DNA of 64,000 nucleotides from Strongylocentrotus purpuratus (GCF_000002235.5 NW_022145615.1:34294594-34358593), one strand, 5' to 3'; positions 46,927 to 58,392 are shown, counted from the first letter of the stretch. Made by a program: numbers and translations. Notes: generated by a model from the sequence alone, not told the origin.

Positions 46927-49900
46927 TCATATCACAGCCTCCAATTCCTCATCAGAATCATCATCATCATCATCATCCCCTACTCTGTTTGACATGGATG
47001 GCAAATTTGCGCAATCGATGCATGAGCACATATCGGTGCATGGCATATTATTTTGAAGACAGGAGCAACGGCCTTGTGTACACTGTGTCTTCTTGCATGA
47101 ACAGTGAGAGAGCTCTAATACACTGGCAGGTGCTGGTGGCAGTGTCATCCAATCAATGACGTACGCATCATCCTCAACCTTCCATCCATGGCTCTCTGGA
47201 GATGGTGTCTCTGGTTTAGGGTCAAGACAAAGCTTGTGGACAGCAGCTTGGTAATTTGCCCTCTGTGTGTGCTTGTGGAGACTGTCCTTGTTTGTGGGTA
47301 AGCTCTTCTCTCCGCAAGTGCCGCTCTTGAACAATTTACATCTTGCATCATTAACATCTTTGCACCCCTTCTGTCCATAAAGCTCACAGGTGTATGCCTC
47401 GATGCCTTCATACAGGGTTAGAGGCACTGAAAATGATGCTCCCAGATTCTGAAATGTGGTACAGTGCTCTTTGCTAGACATCATCAATTTCAGAGCTCTC
47501 ACCTTCCCAATGCCATACATGGCACTCACTGTGTCACAACCTGTGAAACAGTGCAATCCAATGAGGGCTCTACACACATCTTGGCCGAAATGGTTGAAGA
47601 CATTACCGATGGCGATGGTTCGGGTCTTGTTGCCTTGGCCTGTCCGGAAATACATGTTTGCGTCGATATCTTGTGAAAAAGCCAGACAGAGGATGAACAC
47701 ATCAGTGTCGGGACTGTTGATAATTACATCAACACTACAACTGGCAGCATGTAGACTGTGAAGGAGGAGTCTGGTGTCTGCCTCTTCTTGGGTAGAGAAT
47801 AATGCCGGTAAAGGTTGTATTTCCAGCTCTCCCTTGCTCCTGTCCATGCGAATGGCATGGCATTCTTCCCCATGTCCAACAATAACCGTGACATCATCAA
47901 TTATGTCCTTTCCCGACTGGCTCCATCTCTCAAAGAGATATTGGAGGAGATTCTCCTTGTTCTCCCCAGAAGAGAGAAACTTTGTCCACTGGTTTGGTAT
48001 CTTCTGGTCACCAGAGAAGATTTTTGTGAGCTGGGACCCCTCGACAGCACGTCGCCCTCGTTCAGCATTCTTGATGCTCTTGGATTTGTATCTGTCAGGA
48101 ACAAAGTGAACAATTTTAGATTTGTTCATCTTTGCTTGCTTCACTAATATCTTGAGTACCTGGTCCGCAAATTGCCCAAATGTAGAAGGAGGTTTGATGC
48201 TGCGGATCAATGCCATAGCATCCCACACCCATGTAGATCCGAAAGGGATATCTTCTATCGTTGGTGATGGTTTTACAGATCCCTCTAGGAAATGAAGTAG
48301 TTTGGCTTTGTTTGTCTTCACTAGAGAGCCATCATGATTAGCTAAAGGAGCAGGCAATGGTCCCAAAGTATGCACAAGCATCTCTCCGATATCAATCTTT
48401 CGAACGGTGCCGACCACAATAAGACGTGCAAACAAGTTTCTATCAGCCTTGAGTGCAATCTCTCTTCCTTTCACTCTCGTGATTGAGGATTTTGCTGCAT
48501 CTTTGAAGGTCTTCAGCTTATTTCTCTTCAGGGTATCATGGAAGCCGACATCTTGTTTGAGTAATCGGTCCTGACAAAATGACATGAGAGCCTCTTCCCC
48601 CTTCTCTTTTGCTCCCTTCAGGTCTTGAAGAACAGGTTTTGGTGCCATTTGTCCAGATGTTATGTTGTACAGCTGTTCTCTCTCAAGTGAGGCATCGAAT
48701 GGGTTGACCATATTGAGTATCGTGTCCATGATGTTCTGGATGTCCCTTTCATCACGATCTATTCTTGATCTATCCAAGTCAATCCTTTGTCGAGTTGAGG
48801 TGTTACGACCAGCCATCTCTTGACATTCTCTTGTAATGGCAGCTCTTTCATGCTGTGAAAGAGTCCACCTGTACACAGCGCCCTTGTTGAGGGTAAATCC
48901 TGTCAATCCTCCCTTGGTCTTTGAGTCCCGATTTGCTGTTTGCTCTATCACTTGGTCACAAGCAACCTGGGCAAAACCATGATTCTGTTGTCGTTGAGCA
49001 ACAAAATTACCAGCACGCAATGCATCATGAATATCTGGATGAGTTTCCTTCAGTGCACACATTTCAACCCAGTAGGCAGACAAGTATCTCGCATAGTTTA
49101 CCCTATCATACGAGAAGTACCAGGGAAGCATTGAGCGCACACAGGACAGGTGTAGGTTCCAATCTCCTTGTCTTGTTGCTCTGATAAATTGTAGCAAATC
49201 ACCAACCATTTCCATGTACGAGCACCAGAACTGAAAAGTCTCATTGTTCTTATTTTCGATGATGAAGTTATCATAGCTAGTGCTTAGATTCTGATATGCT
49301 TCTGAGTCAATGTAGTAATCAAAGTCCTGAGATGGAAATGCTGCTTGCATGTCCGAGACAATTTTCTGTGATTGAGCTTGATCTTCCTCTGAAAGGGTGT
49401 CAAAGAAGGCCTGCCAACACAAACGATGAAGAGCCTCACATACTAGCTTGTGAGCCCTTAGACTCCTATTGTAGTGATGACCACTTATGACTCCTCTTAA
49501 GGACCCAGCAGCAACAACTTCTGATTCAATGACAATGTCCTGGAATCCAGCATCCCCAAACCTCTTTCCTATGCAGGCGAGGTAAGCCATAGCAGTATGA
49601 AATTCCCCCATGCGAATGACAAGTCTGTCCCTGAACATGTCATTTCTCCATCTGATTTCTTGGGCCTTCGCATAAATTGCTTGGTCGAAGACTACTACGA
49701 TCCTATTTAGCCCTAGCTGATCAGCGATGGCAACACTGCGACAAAGGATGGTGTATACAGTGTTCAAATTGGTTGGGCTGGCATCTATGACTGGTAGATA
49801 TCCTATATTTGTCAGTGGTGGAATATCACATCTCTGAAGTAATGTGTTGAACCCACTCCAACCTGGCAATGCATGTACATTTGAAACCTTGGTGAAGTAG

Positions 49901-51452
49901 TATGCACTGTCTAATCTCCTTGAACTTTGTTGGATGTGGATATGGTCTTCTAAATCTACAGCGACATCTTGCTCAATGAAAGGACCTCTTCTTTGCCCTC
50001 CACTGTAGTAGTCAATGTTTGCTGCTGGTGGCTGTATAGACCTCTTACGTGTCCTTTCTACCGAGATACTTTCAGTGCGATGGGTAGTTGCTGGTGATGG
50101 CCTCTGCAAGATTATGCCATTGGTGTTATGGGTTGTCCCTTTACCGGAGAGGGTCTCCTCCCCAAAGTCATTATTATCCCACACTAGTGTGGTATGTACA
50201 GATGGCAAAATGTTGGGAGGAATGAAGTTCTCGCCTCGTTGAATTTGGAGTTGAGCAAGGGCAGTGTCATGCTCGAGGACTTGTGAGTTCGAGGAGCAGT
50301 GCCCTAATCCATTCAACAGCCCAATGAGCTGCGCCGAGCCAGTAAGGTGTCTCACCGACATAGCCAGAGCAGAGTGCTTTGGCATAATCGTCCTACCGCT
50401 GGAAGCAAGATTCATTACGTCCTGGCATATTGAGACAATCTTACTTTTCTTTGCATCCTTCACCTGCACTCTTGAATTATCTGGAGGGAGTTCATTAGTT
50501 GCACCTACAGTCCATGCCATAAAGTTATACAGCGCATCTGGTACTAATCCCAAAGCCATGTCTGCAGTTAAGTCTCTCGCAGTTGGTGGCCATGGAGGCT
50601 GAGGAATGGAATTAGAACCTCTTTCTATTGCTCTTCTGAGTGATTGTGCTGCATGATATAGTGGTCTCAAGTCACATGATGTTCTCACTTGAGGAGCTCC
50701 TTCAGTTTGATGAATGTCAGAGTCGGTATCCCCATCAGTCTCATCTGTACTGCTTATGTCGGATGAAAATGGATGAACAACGTCCTCTGCAACTTCATCC
50801 ATAGATAAATCTTCAACAAAAACTAAATCACTAGCATTACTGTGAGAAGACCTAAGAAATTTGAGAAATGGAAAGGTCTTTTGAAGCCTTCGCTTTAAAT
50901 TAAATGACTTGTAACTTGGGATTTCTTTTCCCTCTACCTCCTTCACACACTTCTTGAACAATCCAAGCAATTTCTGTAACCTTAACACTTCTCGACCCTT
51001 CACCACTCTTACATCAACAACTGATCTACAAAAATGATCATATGACTTCTTATACAAAATGTTCTCAGAGTTTTCTTCTTTGTCCTTCTTTGTGAGAAAC
51101 CTTGTATAGTTCTGGTAACAGCTCAAGTGGTATCTCACTTCCAATGCGACAGGGTCCTTCCCACGAATCTGCATCAAAATCTTCTCATCGGTGCGCATTT
51201 CTGCAGCAAGTACAAGCTTACCTGCTGAAATTGTTTCACATTGAGTTAATTTCTCCTTCCTTCTTTTCCTTGTAAAATGATCACAAGTTGTTTTGTCTTT
51301 CCTACATATTATGCACTGCACTGGAAGAATATGCCGAACCCTTGGCTGAACACTATGCTGATCCGACTGCCTCGGTCGAAGTTGTCGGATCTTCGAAGGT
51401 GGCTTTATCCCTGAATCTTCTGCCTCCAGTGGAACATCGTTGGTTCTTGTGG
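46927..51452 (-). CDS. Academ-like transposon protein, exon 2: FEN1/XPG-like nuclease with CXC tail (residues 101-1608)
   Basis: The spliced protein is 1608 aa. Acceptor TTGCTTCAG precedes 51452. The split codon (G from exon 1, CC here) gives Ala101 and keeps the frame. Residues ~146-220 hold a Cys/His module (CIIC...YHLSCYQNYT) like one in exon 1. Residues ~1170-1430 read as a FEN1/XPG nuclease: WVWDAMALI (D1178), HFVPDRYKSKSIK followed by RGRR (D1220), QEEADTRLLL (E1324, D1326), INSPDTDVFIL (D1349, D1351) and GLHCFTGCDT then GIGKVRALKL (D1407 and a helix-hairpin-helix-like turn). These match in order the metal-binding acids of FEN1. Residues ~1551-1582 are a TSO1/tesmin-like CXC motif, probably DNA- or zinc-binding, followed by an acidic tail. 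Role inferred: transposase or element-encoded nuclease. The DNA shows no frameshift. Confidence 0.88.
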
Positions 51453-52555
51453 CTGAAGCAAGTTTTTAAAGACAAAAAGAGAAACAGGAAAACAAAATTA
51501 TTATTGGTCCAAGCTTTACATGTAATAATGAAATATCCCATATATACAATTTGAACATTTGAAAATGTTCAGTCCCTTTCCTAAAAAAGGAATACATAAA
51601 TTTCATTGTGGACAAAATAATTTTTCAACATCTTAGTTAACAAGATTGAAAGCTGAATAACTGTTTCATATTGATGGCTTGTTAATGTGGTCAATGAATA
51701 CCCAAGCTATTTTCTGAGTGGCATTACTATTAGCTGAATCAACGTGCTCATTATTTGTAATTTCTTCCCGATGATGTTTGATCGAACTTGAATATGTCAT
51801 TAGACATTACACATTTACCATACGAGGTCAACTATAAACAGTGTCGACCTTACGACCATTATCATCTTGTCGTACATGTATGAAAAATGAGATTCAGCAC
51901 TCGCAGTATTATAGAAGGCCTAGTGCATACAATGAATAAGTTGCCAGGAGTGACAACAGTCAAGATTTCATTTGTTTAAGTATTTTTCTTTTCCAACATC
52001 GATGATGAAATTTATTGTACAATAAATACTTTACTGTCAATTAATTCAGCTCAGTCAGATGTCACTCATGACCAAGTGTAACTTAAGTAAAGCTTAAGAG
52101 TGAATTTAAGTATTGTACAATGACGTTGGAAATTTTTTAGAATTAATATAGATCTAGAGGTGCTCGTGTTTTGTTCAAATAATTGAAGTAGACTAGTTCT
52201 CATGGTTCTAGACTAGTATTATTAAGTCTAAGAAGTAAGAGTAAGACCCTAACTTTGCTTTTTTGCGTGTGTGTGAAACTGAATTTATTATGATGATAGC
52301 CTACCTACATATATATAGTGCCTGTAGCTGTATATCTTATTAAGGGAATAACTAGTTTGTGGGTAAAATCAAGTGATTTCAAAGATAAGCGTTAAGCCCA
52401 CGCAAGAGAACCCAGATCTTACACGAATACCAATGCATGGGACTGTAATGTGAAAAAACTGGGCAAACAATCCATGACTAAAACCTGATGAAACCTTCAC
52501 TGTTTAATCATAACAATGCTTTTGAAATATTTAAAAAATGACAGTAATAAATTAC
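51453..52555 (-). other. Intron of the transposon gene
   Basis: Donor GAAG|GTAATT at 52556/52555 and acceptor CTTCAG|CC at 51453/51452 (minus strand). The phase-1 join reads through without a stop. No other feature inside. Confidence 0.82.
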
Positions 52556-52856
52556 CTTCATGTCCTGATCTTTCTTGCTTCTTTCTGACCCTCTCGATCT
52601 TAGTTTTGTCGGTAAATCGCATGTAACATGCGCGATGGTAACCCAAAGTTTGAGGAGGCACATTGAGAATATCTGGAGACAAAACAAGCTCCAAATCATA
52701 CTTTTCAATGGCATGGGTAGCAATAACACCTTCTTTAATGTCAAATTCCTTCCACTGGTGAACACTGATAACAAATTTCCTCCAGCTTGTCTCAGAAAAA
52801 GAGATAATATTTGTCGAATCGCCATCAACAATGTGCATGCAACACTCCATGGTCAT
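52556..52856 (-). CDS. Academ-like transposon protein, exon 1 (N-terminal Cys/His module)
   Basis: Encodes 100 residues plus one base. The ATG at 52856 is preceded nine bases upstream by an in-frame TAG, supporting the start. The product has CC near the N-terminus and LGYHRACYMRFTDKTK at residues 71-86, closely resembling YHLSCYQNYTRFLTKK in exon 2. The protein therefore starts with two related modules, probably zinc-binding. Reading past the donor gives only a 119-aa frame that ends in the intron. Confidence 0.82.
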
Positions 52857-53136
52857 GGTGCACTAGCAGACTAGACATACAGACAGTGCATGCGAACCAA
52901 GACTCAGAATACATGGACTGTGATTGGTCAATTGCACTATGAGCTCTAATACCCCAGCTGTGATTGGCCAATTAAGGAACAGCTATGACATCATCATTGC
53001 AGAATGGCTGTCTGCTACATACAGTGATATTTGCAACTTTATATCAAAATTGTGAAAAAATGTACCAGCCAAAAGTTGGGAACATTTGACCATTGTTCTT
53101 AGATACATGTCCAATGATCATTTAGGACAAAATAAA
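52857..53136. promoter_or_regulatory. 5' flank of the transposon gene inside the right end
   Basis: About 280 bases between the start codon and the right TIR must hold the promoter. TGTGATTGGTCAATTG and TGTGATTGGCCAATTA, two near copies of a CCAAT-type (ATTGG) word, occur at 52919-52972. They are candidate promoter elements. Confidence 0.4.
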
Positions 53137-53194
53137 GTACTTCCCAGGGGGAGACCACGGAACTGAAGAATTTTGAGGCTTGGCCCATGGTCTA
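53137..53194 (-). repeat. Right terminal inverted repeat of the 9.4-kb transposon
   Basis: Reverse complement partner of 43758-43825. It ends GGCTTGGCCCATGGTCTA. Confidence 0.85.
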
Positions 53195-53450
53195 AGAGGA
53201 ATAGAAAAGTGAAATTGTCATTGAGTTATGTATTGTATAATGGAGCCGGAGTGTGATCACTAATACACATCTTGAGCGTGCAGAATTGGTGCTACACAAA
53301 TACACAATGTTTAAAAAGGGGCCTGATGGATTTATGATAATCCAAGCTCTTCTAACCAAGGCATTAATTCTTTGCCAAATTTGCATTTTAGTTTAATGGA
53401 GGAATGGAAAAACAGAAATTGTCATTGATTAATGTGTAGCTAGCTGATTA
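53195..53450 (+). repeat. ~205-bp tandem repeat, right part
   Basis: Resumes with AGAGGAATAGAAAAGTGAAA exactly where the left part stops at 43757. One unit is complete (to about 53398) and the next begins GGAGGAATGGAAAAACAGAAA. Confidence 0.85.
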
Positions 53451-54491
53451 ACAGGGTAATCAATAGTATATCACCATGCATCTGGTAGATGGGTCAAAGC
53501 GCACTGCACCATTCTGCTAAATACGAACGCACACGATATTGCACTAAGGCTAAGTATTAAAAGGCATGTAACTTTTAAAAATATGTGCTTATTTCATCTA
53601 ATATGTAACTACTCCAAATAAACAGTTCTAATCCATTTTCAATTTCTTTTCAAATTAGTTGATAAAGAGAGAAATCCTTGTCATGTTTTTAATATGGTAT
53701 GCAGTTGAATCCTTTGAGGCGAGTTACCACAAATTTAGTTTACAGCGTTTGTGCTTGCTAAAAAGATATTAATGTCACTGAAAATAAACACTATGTAGAT
53801 GGGCATACAGGTGGTGCTCTGTACACTGCTTCTGATTGTCTGACTGTATGAGTATTTGCCTTGAAAGGGCTCTTATTAGTGAAGAGATGATATCTTCATA
53901 TGGTCAAGGTCTTAGCTTTTCTTGTTAATTCATCATTTTCTATTACCATGGAAACTGGAGGATTCAAGAACCAACGGTACTGCCAAGAAAGGGAGATAAA
54001 AACCGTTCTTGATAATTACAGGCGTAGAAAATAAATGATGGATGCAGAGCCTAAAAATTTGCCATGCATTATATCTACATTACATTTTGCATCTGTAATA
54101 TATACCTGTATATGTAATGTATGTAAGGAATAGTACAGGTACATTTTGGATAGGCCAATATTAATGTAACACAATATTTTCAACCTTCACATATTTTTGA
54201 CTTTCAAATAAGGTTATAGATCAATTAACTTATTTTAAATTATGGTAAGCAGTACTAGCAACAGATAATTTACAATGAATTGAATACATTAGTGGAGACC
54301 TATTGGACACCTAGTCCCATTCATCTTGTTTTGTGTCTAGTTGTGCGTAGGTAGGTGTAGCATGTTGATTGAGAGTGGGTAGCTTCTGACCCATTTGACT
54401 CAGCAGCATGGTGTAGCTTTGAATAATGTTTAATTCACATCTGTCAAATCCACTTTCACCTGTTCTCATCTGATGTGCAGCCTGACAAACT
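53451..54491. other. Non-coding stretch
   Basis: No supportable gene or structured repeat. Confidence 0.4.
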
Positions 54492-54853
54492 TTATCTTGT
54501 AAACAAGGAGCAAAATAGTGAATTGTGACGGAAGGAACATCAAATTTCTTTTAGTTGAGTTAGAAATGAGTAAAATAACCCAAATTGCATTGCATAGTTG
54601 GAAGAAAGAAGACAAATTGAACATGTACAGGAATATACATTCTGGTCTGTTGAGAGCTTAAAGGGCATTTCATCAATGTTCAAGAATATGAGTTAATACC
54701 CTTATTCCTTTATCTTGTAAACAGGGAGCAAAATAGGGAAATGTGAATAAAGTGTGAAGGTTGAAGGAAACCCAAATTTCTTTTAGTCGGGTTAGAAATG
54801 AGTAAAAGAACGCAAATTGCATATCAGAGTTGGAGGAAAGCAGAAATATAGAA
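54492..54853 (+). repeat. ~220-bp tandem duplication, second copy split by a LINE
   Basis: Copy 1 is about 54492-54711. Copy 2 starts near 54712 (TATCTTGTAAACAGGGAGCAA) and stops at 54853. Its remainder (CATGTACAGGAATGTACATT, TGGTCTGTTGAGAGC, AAGAATATGAGTTA) lies at about 59981-60080, beyond the LINE. Confidence 0.82.
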
Positions 54854-54956
54854 TATACCTTGAATATACCTTGAAGTCCACACCTCGCCATCGTGGTGAT
54901 AAAGATCCCGTAGATAGTGTGGTGTGGCAGGGTTAAGGGGGTCCCATGGGACCCAT

Positions 54957-57900
54957 TTAAAAACCCAGGTTGGATAGTTGTTGTTTGAAGCTTAGGAGTG
55001 TGGGAGCATCAATGGCAGTTTGTGGCAGCTTGTTCCAATTGCTTACAACTCTCTGGCTATAGAAATTTTTCCTGATGTCAAGGCGGCTTCTTGTTTTGGC
55101 TAGCTTCATGGAATGGCCTCTTGTTCTTTCATAGTTAGCAAACTGAAAATAATTCTCGGGGTTGGATTTGTCGATTTGCGTCATTATCCTGTAGGTTTGC
55201 AGTAGGTCTCCTCTCTCTCTTCTTTTCTCCAAAGTAGTTAGTTTCAGTTTTGCTAGTCTCTCTTCATATGGTAGATGTTGAATACTTGGGATGAGTTTTG
55301 TGGCTCTTGCTTGAACTTTTTCCAACTTCTTTTTGTCTTTTTCCAGGTAAGGACACCAGGCCTGAATGGCGTAATCTAGGTGGGGTCTGACGAGTGACTT
55401 GTATAGTTTCAAGATCACTTCCTTACTTCTGAATGTAAAGTTGCGTTTTATCATTCCTAGTGTCCTGTTTCCTTTATTTGCTGCTGCAGCACACTGGGAG
55501 GCAACTTTCAGGGACTTGTGTACTAGAACCCCTAGATCTTTTTCTTCTGTACTTTCTTTCAGCTGGGAGTTGCCCATCGTGTATGTGTAGTGTGGGTTGT
55601 GGGTTCCAAAATGCATCACTCCACATTTGTCTGCATTGTACCTCATCTGCCATGTATTTGCCCATCTGTGAAGGTGGTTGATGGAGTTTTGCATGTCTGT
55701 TCTATCATTGTCTATTTGCACTGGATGGATTAGCTTGGTGTCATCAGCAAATTTGCTAACTGTTGATTTGTCGGTTAGCCCAATTTCGAGGTCATTCATG
55801 TATATCAAGAAGCACAGTGGTCCCAGGACTGATCCTTGTACTACAGAGCTGGTAACAGGTCTCCAGCTAGATTTGGCTCCCTGGGTAACGACTTTCTGCT
55901 TGCGACTGTTGAGCCAGGCTGTTATCCACTGTAATATGTTACCATCTATTCCATGGGCCTTGATCTTTGTTACTAGTCTCTTGTGTGGGACGGTATCGAA
56001 GGCCTTTGCTAGGTCAAGGTATACTACATCTACTGGTGTACCATTGTCTACTGATTTGGTGATGATTTCTAGGTATTCTAGCAAGTTGGTAGTTGTAGAT
56101 TTCCCTTTCCTAAAACCATGCTGGGTATCCTGTATCAGACCATATTTATTCAGGTGGTTAGTTATTTTGTCTTTGATAATGCTCTCTAGTACTTTACAGC
56201 TGACTGATGTTAAGCTGATCGGTCGGTAGTTCTCCGGTTTAGATCTTGCCCCTTTCTTGAATATTGGAGTTATATGGGCTGATCTCCATTCCTCTGGTAC
56301 ATGTCCTTCCTTTAATGATTTTCCAAACAAAATGGTGTATGGAACACTCAGTTCTTCAGCCAGGGGTCTTAGAAAAGCCGGTGGTATATCGTCTGGACCC
56401 GCTGCTTTGGATGGGTCGAGGTGTTCAAGCTTCTTTTTCACACAATCTTCAGTGATTTCTATCTCAGCAAGGATCTCTTCATTAGTTCCTATGAAGACAT
56501 TCTGGGGATTGGGAACATTTAGGTCCTCTTCAGTGAAGACTGCTGCAAAGTATTCGTTTAAGATATTTGCCGTTTGTTGGCCTGATGGGACTGACTCTCC
56601 ATTTTCTCTTTTAAGAGGTCCTACAGTGTCTCTGACCTTTTGTTTTGATCGAACATATGCATAGAAGCTCTTCGAATCTTCTTTAATGTTTTGAGCAAGT
56701 TTCTTCTCGAAGTCACGTTTTGCTGTCTTTATTTCATGTTTGGCGTCCCTCTGGCATTTCTTGTAGTACTCTAAGTTCTTGGTTGTCTTATCTGATTTGT
56801 ACCTTTTCCAAGCTCGATGCTTTCGACGGATGCTTTTCTGTGTTCTTTTTGTGAGCCAGATAGCTTTCTTCTTTCTAGATTGCCTTTTTAATGGTACATG
56901 ATCATGCATTAACTGCTTCAACTTTCTTTCAATTGTGTTCCATATTTGATCAGTCGTCTGGTTTTCAAGTTCCTTTATCCAATCTATTTCTTTTAGTTCT
57001 GTTCTGATTTGATCAAAGTCAGCATTTTTGTAGTCTCTCTTAGGTTGAGGTACACATGGTTGGACATAGTAGTTGGTTTCCCATCTTAACATGTTATGAT
57101 CACTGGTTCCAAGATGTGCGAGGACCTCCACTTCATCGATCATGTCAGGATTTGATGTGATGACAAGATCCAGAATTGAATCAAGCCTTGTAGGTTGAGT
57201 CACATGCTGACACCATAGATTGTCCTGTATAACTTCTAGAAATGCACCTGATTTGCTTGAAGCAGCTTGCATGTTTTCCCAATCAATGTCTCTGTAGTTG
57301 AAGTCGCCGACAATCATTATATCTTTATGTTCATCATTTAATTGCATCAAAACTCGATTCAGACAGTCATTTTGGTCGTTTGAATTGTTTGGGCTCCTAT
57401 ACACTATGCCCAAAAGTAAGTCAAGGGCTGCATCCTTACTTGAGATATCGCACCATAGTGCTTCGTCATATTCAGCTAGTGTTTGGCTCTCTCTCGGTTG
57501 CACTTCAATGCCATCTCTTGCATATAAAATTATTCCTCCATGGGCTCCTCTTTGTCTATCTAGTCTTGTGATTTGGTATCCTGGCATTTGAATTTCTGCA
57601 TTTGTGGTCTTGTCATTCAACCAGGTTTCTACTATACTGACCAGATCTGGTTTTTCTGCTTCAATTACGGCAGACAGTTCATTTACTTTGTTCGTGATGC
57701 TTTGTGCGTTGGTAAAGATGCACATCAACTTTTTCCTGGCATTTGTGGATTTGGCGTGAGTATCCTTTAATTTTCCTTGTTTCACTTGATCCTTAAGGTC
57801 ATCATGGGTACTTGTTGTGCCTCCATCATTTCTTTCTGTTAGAGGTCCTTGTTCATCTATGTAGTTTTTCACTTTCCCTTTTCTTTTGTTTGAGTTGCAT

Positions 57901-58157
57901 TTCTTTAGGCCTGCATTTCGTCTTAATTGTTCTTTTTGCTTAGTATTGAAAACATTTGATGAGACCTCTTTGTGGTGGCTTTCCTCCAAAGTGGTTGGTT
58001 CCTCTAGACTACATCTTAATTCTGATCTCTTAGTACTCAGTTTATACACATTTATACCTGCTTCTTTGCTACCATGTGTCTCTTGTGCTGTTATATCAGA
58101 ATAATTTGGATGATCCTCTTCGTGGTGGCTTTCCATCAAAGTTCTTGGTTCTTCCAA
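54957..58157 (-). CDS. CR1 LINE ORF2: endonuclease-reverse transcriptase (1066 aa)
   Basis: Residues ~146-360 are an APE-type endonuclease with FTNAQSITNK, IVETWLND, GGIILYARDG, MIVGDFNYRDIDW and TSDHNMLRW. Residues ~620-870 are the reverse transcriptase: ITPIFKKG, ENYRPISLTSV, LDLAKAFDTVPH, QGSVLGPLCF and catalytic FADD at 803-806. The C-terminus keeps the CR1-type LEKVQARATKLI. The N-terminal 70 residues contain a duplicated module (EEPRTLMESHH at 2 and EEPTTLEESHH at 52). The protein performs target nicking and target-primed reverse transcription. ORF1 ends 235 bases upstream on the same strand. No in-frame lesion is present, and there is no 2A motif, unlike the LINE at 29-33 kb. Confidence 0.92.
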   Translation of the reverse strand: MEEPRTLMESHHEEDHPNYSDITAQETHGSKEAGINVYKLSTKRSELRCSLEEPTTLEESHHKEVSSNVFNTKQKEQLRRNAGLKKCNSNKRKGKVKNYIDEQGPLTERNDGGTTSTHDDLKDQVKQGKLKDTHAKSTNARKKLMCIFTNAQSITNKVNELSAVIEAEKPDLVSIVETWLNDKTTNAEIQMPGYQITRLDRQRGAHGGIILYARDGIEVQPRESQTLAEYDEALWCDISSKDAALDLLLGIVYRSPNNSNDQNDCLNRVLMQLNDEHKDIMIVGDFNYRDIDWENMQAASSKSGAFLEVIQDNLWCQHVTQPTRLDSILDLVITSNPDMIDEVEVLAHLGTSDHNMLRWETNYYVQPCVPQPKRDYKNADFDQIRTELKEIDWIKELENQTTDQIWNTIERKLKQLMHDHVPLKRQSRKKKAIWLTKRTQKSIRRKHRAWKRYKSDKTTKNLEYYKKCQRDAKHEIKTAKRDFEKKLAQNIKEDSKSFYAYVRSKQKVRDTVGPLKRENGESVPSGQQTANILNEYFAAVFTEEDLNVPNPQNVFIGTNEEILAEIEITEDCVKKKLEHLDPSKAAGPDDIPPAFLRPLAEELSVPYTILFGKSLKEGHVPEEWRSAHITPIFKKGARSKPENYRPISLTSVSCKVLESIIKDKITNHLNKYGLIQDTQHGFRKGKSTTTNLLEYLEIITKSVDNGTPVDVVYLDLAKAFDTVPHKRLVTKIKAHGIDGNILQWITAWLNSRKQKVVTQGAKSSWRPVTSSVVQGSVLGPLCFLIYMNDLEIGLTDKSTVSKFADDTKLIHPVQIDNDRTDMQNSINHLHRWANTWQMRYNADKCGVMHFGTHNPHYTYTMGNSQLKESTEEKDLGVLVHKSLKVASQCAAAANKGNRTLGMIKRNFTFRSKEVILKLYKSLVRPHLDYAIQAWCPYLEKDKKKLEKVQARATKLIPSIQHLPYEERLAKLKLTTLEKRRERGDLLQTYRIMTQIDKSNPENYFQFANYERTRGHSMKLAKTRSRLDIRKNFYSQRVVSNWNKLPQTAIDAPTLLSFKQQLSNLGF

Positions 58158-58392
58158 ATGTGTGTAGTGCTTTAAGGGTGCTCTATGTACATTTGTGCAT
58201 GTGATGGTTTGCTTCGTTACGGTCCTTGGTCTGTGGGAGGCTTCACCTTTGTGATAACCCCCCTCACTATCTTTAAGTTTTTTGCACCTTTCTCCTGTGA
58301 CTGTGATGTTGCTGCAGAAGGTGTTGTGGCCGGTGCTGGTGGTGCTAGTGGTGCTTGTGTAGGTGCCCTTGTGACTTGATGAATTCTGTTTT

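Larger units (their letters stand above)
43755..53197 (-). mobile_element. 9.4-kb TIR DNA transposon, Academ-like, autonomous-looking
   Basis: The element proper is 43758-53194. Its ends are inverted: TAGACCATGGGCCAAGCC at the left and the same 18 bases in reverse at the right. A second block TTCCGTGGTCTCC..GGAAGTAC follows within ~66 bases on each side. The flanks are AGA at 43755-43757 and 53195-53197. The neighbouring tandem unit reads CAGAGGAATAG with a single AGA, so the 3-bp duplication is supported by an empty site. It carries one two-exon gene on the minus strand for a 1608-aa protein with a FEN1/XPG-like nuclease domain. Three-base duplications and an XPG-type nuclease fit the Academ superfamily as I recall it. 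I cannot compare sequences here. Confidence 0.87.

Noticed and set aside
43758..53194. TA target duplication (Tc1/mariner-type) for the 9.4-kb element
   Set aside because: TA is present at both ends, but the empty-site copy reads CAGAGGAATAG, which fits TA being part of the TIR and AGA being duplicated.
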